A stretch of DNA of 5,597 nucleotides from Deltaproteobacteria bacterium (GTDB taxonomy: Bacteria; Bdellovibrionota; UBA1018; UBA923), in the NCBI GenBank assembly GCA_016194725.1, contig JACQAW010000333.1:1-5597 (forward strand), given 5' to 3'. Under the pieces are notes generated by a model that saw only the letters and a program-made list of their open reading frames with translations, did not search any database and was not told the origin of the DNA. Within the stretch, counting starts at the first letter, position 1. Each line of letters starts with the position of its first letter. Positions 4,884 through 5,597 of the stretch are shown here, in pieces. A program made the position numbers and the translations under genes.

Positions 4884-5597
4884 GATTCGGCGGTAGTTTT
4901 CGCCCGGAAATATTCCCGCGCCAAAGGCATCTTCAACCGCCCCAGTAACAATGGCCATGCTCACGGCATTGCCCTTTAGCGCCTCGTAACCAAGGCGCGC
5001 AAAGGCCATCGCCTCGAGATATTGTGCGGGGGCAAAGGTATCTGGCAGGACACCGATTGGAATTTCCTCGCCGCTGAGTCGCGCGATTTCCCTGGAAAAG
5101 AGGCGCAAGAGAGTCGGATTGCGTGCGCCGCCTCCGGCGGCAAAAATACCGTTGAGAACGCGCCCCTTCTTGAGAATAAATTCGACGTGCGCTTTTGCCA
5201 TCGTATGAGCCGTCAGGGCCGTGGCGTTTGCAACCAGTGCTGGTCCGCGTCCCGGAATACGCCGCAGAAAAGCGGCGCTGAAGAGCTCGCGCCCAGTGCT
5301 TTTTGGGGGGGGCGCCCGAAAAAAGGAATGCTTGCCAAGGCTTTCAATGGTGCGCCAGTCGATGGACTGAAGCGCCGACGCGGCAAGTTTTCCGTCCTTG
5401 TCAAATTTCATGCGATCGTTGGTAACGCGTTCGGCGGCCATATCGATGAGGGCGTTTCCCGGGCCCGTGTCGAACGCGATTATTCGTCGCTGATTGCGGG
5501 TAATGTAGGTAAGGTTTGCGATGCCACCGATATTGTGAATAGCGAAAGGCAGTGTTTTAGCGAAGCTGCCGGAATTGGCTCGCATCCAATGATATAG
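4860..5597 (-). CDS. anmK: Anhydro-N-acetylmuramic acid kinase, C-terminal part
   Basis: The frame is open from the right edge to TGA at 4862-4860, so 245 C-terminal residues are visible and the N-terminal part (roughly a third of the usual length) lies outside. An in-frame ATG at 5585 is internal, not the start. Numbered from that Met, the AnmK hallmarks are NIGGIANLTYI (18-28), AFDTGPGNALID (37-48, holding the likely catalytic Asp), PPPKSTGRELF (92-102), FAAGGGARNP (148-157, nucleotide-binding), YLEAMAFARLG (189-199) and VTGA near the end. AnmK hydrolyses the anhydro bond of 1,6-anhydro-MurNAc and phosphorylates it with ATP to MurNAc-6-phosphate in the cytoplasm. The C terminus runs about a dozen residues past the usual end (NYRRILKRLDLT), and this extension is the part that overlaps the murU-like gene. 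The gene is convergent with the amgK-murU pair. Confidence 0.92.
   Translation of the reverse strand, partial: LYHWMRANSGSFAKTLPFAIHNIGGIANLTYITRNQRRIIAFDTGPGNALIDMAAERVTNDRMKFDKDGKLAASALQSIDWRTIESLGKHSFFRAPPPKSTGRELFSAAFLRRIPGRGPALVANATALTAHTMAKAHVEFILKKGRVLNGIFAAGGGARNPTLLRLFSREIARLSGEEIPIGVLPDTFAPAQYLEAMAFARLGYEALKGNAVSMAIVTGAVEDAFGAGIFPGENYRRILKRLDLT

Noticed and set aside
5022..5597. A 191-residue plus-strand open frame at the right end.
   Set aside because: It is antisense to anmK, whose conserved motifs are unmistakable on the minus strand.

Overview
The window is a compact, moderately GC-rich stretch of bacterial chromosome, most plausibly from a Gram-negative organism. It carries two lipoproteins with signal-peptidase II-type leaders, a secreted protein with an AXA signal-peptidase I site, and enzymes of the AnmK/AmgK/MurU peptidoglycan-recycling route. 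The Bacteroidetes/Bdellovibrio-like deoxynucleoside kinase, the LysM lipoprotein and the short intergenic gaps would suit Bdellovibrionota or a deltaproteobacterial lineage. That placement is inference and was not tested by any search. No mobile element, CRISPR array, tRNA or rRNA was seen.

Layout, left to right. Positions 1-311 (+) hold the C-terminal end of a deoxynucleoside kinase. Positions 377-1204 (+) encode a lipoprotein with two LysM domains and an Ala/Pro/Gly-rich tail. Positions 1205-1302 are non-coding and contain two hairpins; the second is a perfect 9-bp inverted repeat that overlaps the stop codon of the next gene. Positions 1303-1872 (-) encode a small secreted protein of unknown function. 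Positions 1873-1993 are a divergent intergenic region. Positions 1994-2818 (+) encode a lipoprotein with an M48 metallopeptidase-like fold whose zinc site is lost. It is followed without any gap by an AmgK-like sugar kinase (2819-3913, +) and a MurU-like nucleotidyltransferase (3924-4883, +). An anhydro-N-acetylmuramic acid kinase gene (anmK) arrives from the right edge on the minus strand (4860-5597, partial) and overlaps the 3' end of the murU-like gene by 24 bp.

How it fits together. The right-hand half looks like a cell-wall recycling locus. AnmK converts anhydro-MurNAc to MurNAc-6-phosphate. In the known Pseudomonas-type pathway a phosphatase (MupP) then makes MurNAc, AmgK phosphorylates it at C1, and MurU makes UDP-MurNAc, bypassing de novo synthesis through MurA. 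No MupP is visible here. The gene immediately upstream of and apparently coupled to amgK encodes a predicted dead M48-type lipoprotein. This is the least ordinary element of the window and could be an envelope-located partner of the pathway. The LysM lipoprotein is another likely peptidoglycan-binding envelope protein nearby, but it is separated by the minus-strand gene and belongs to another transcription unit.
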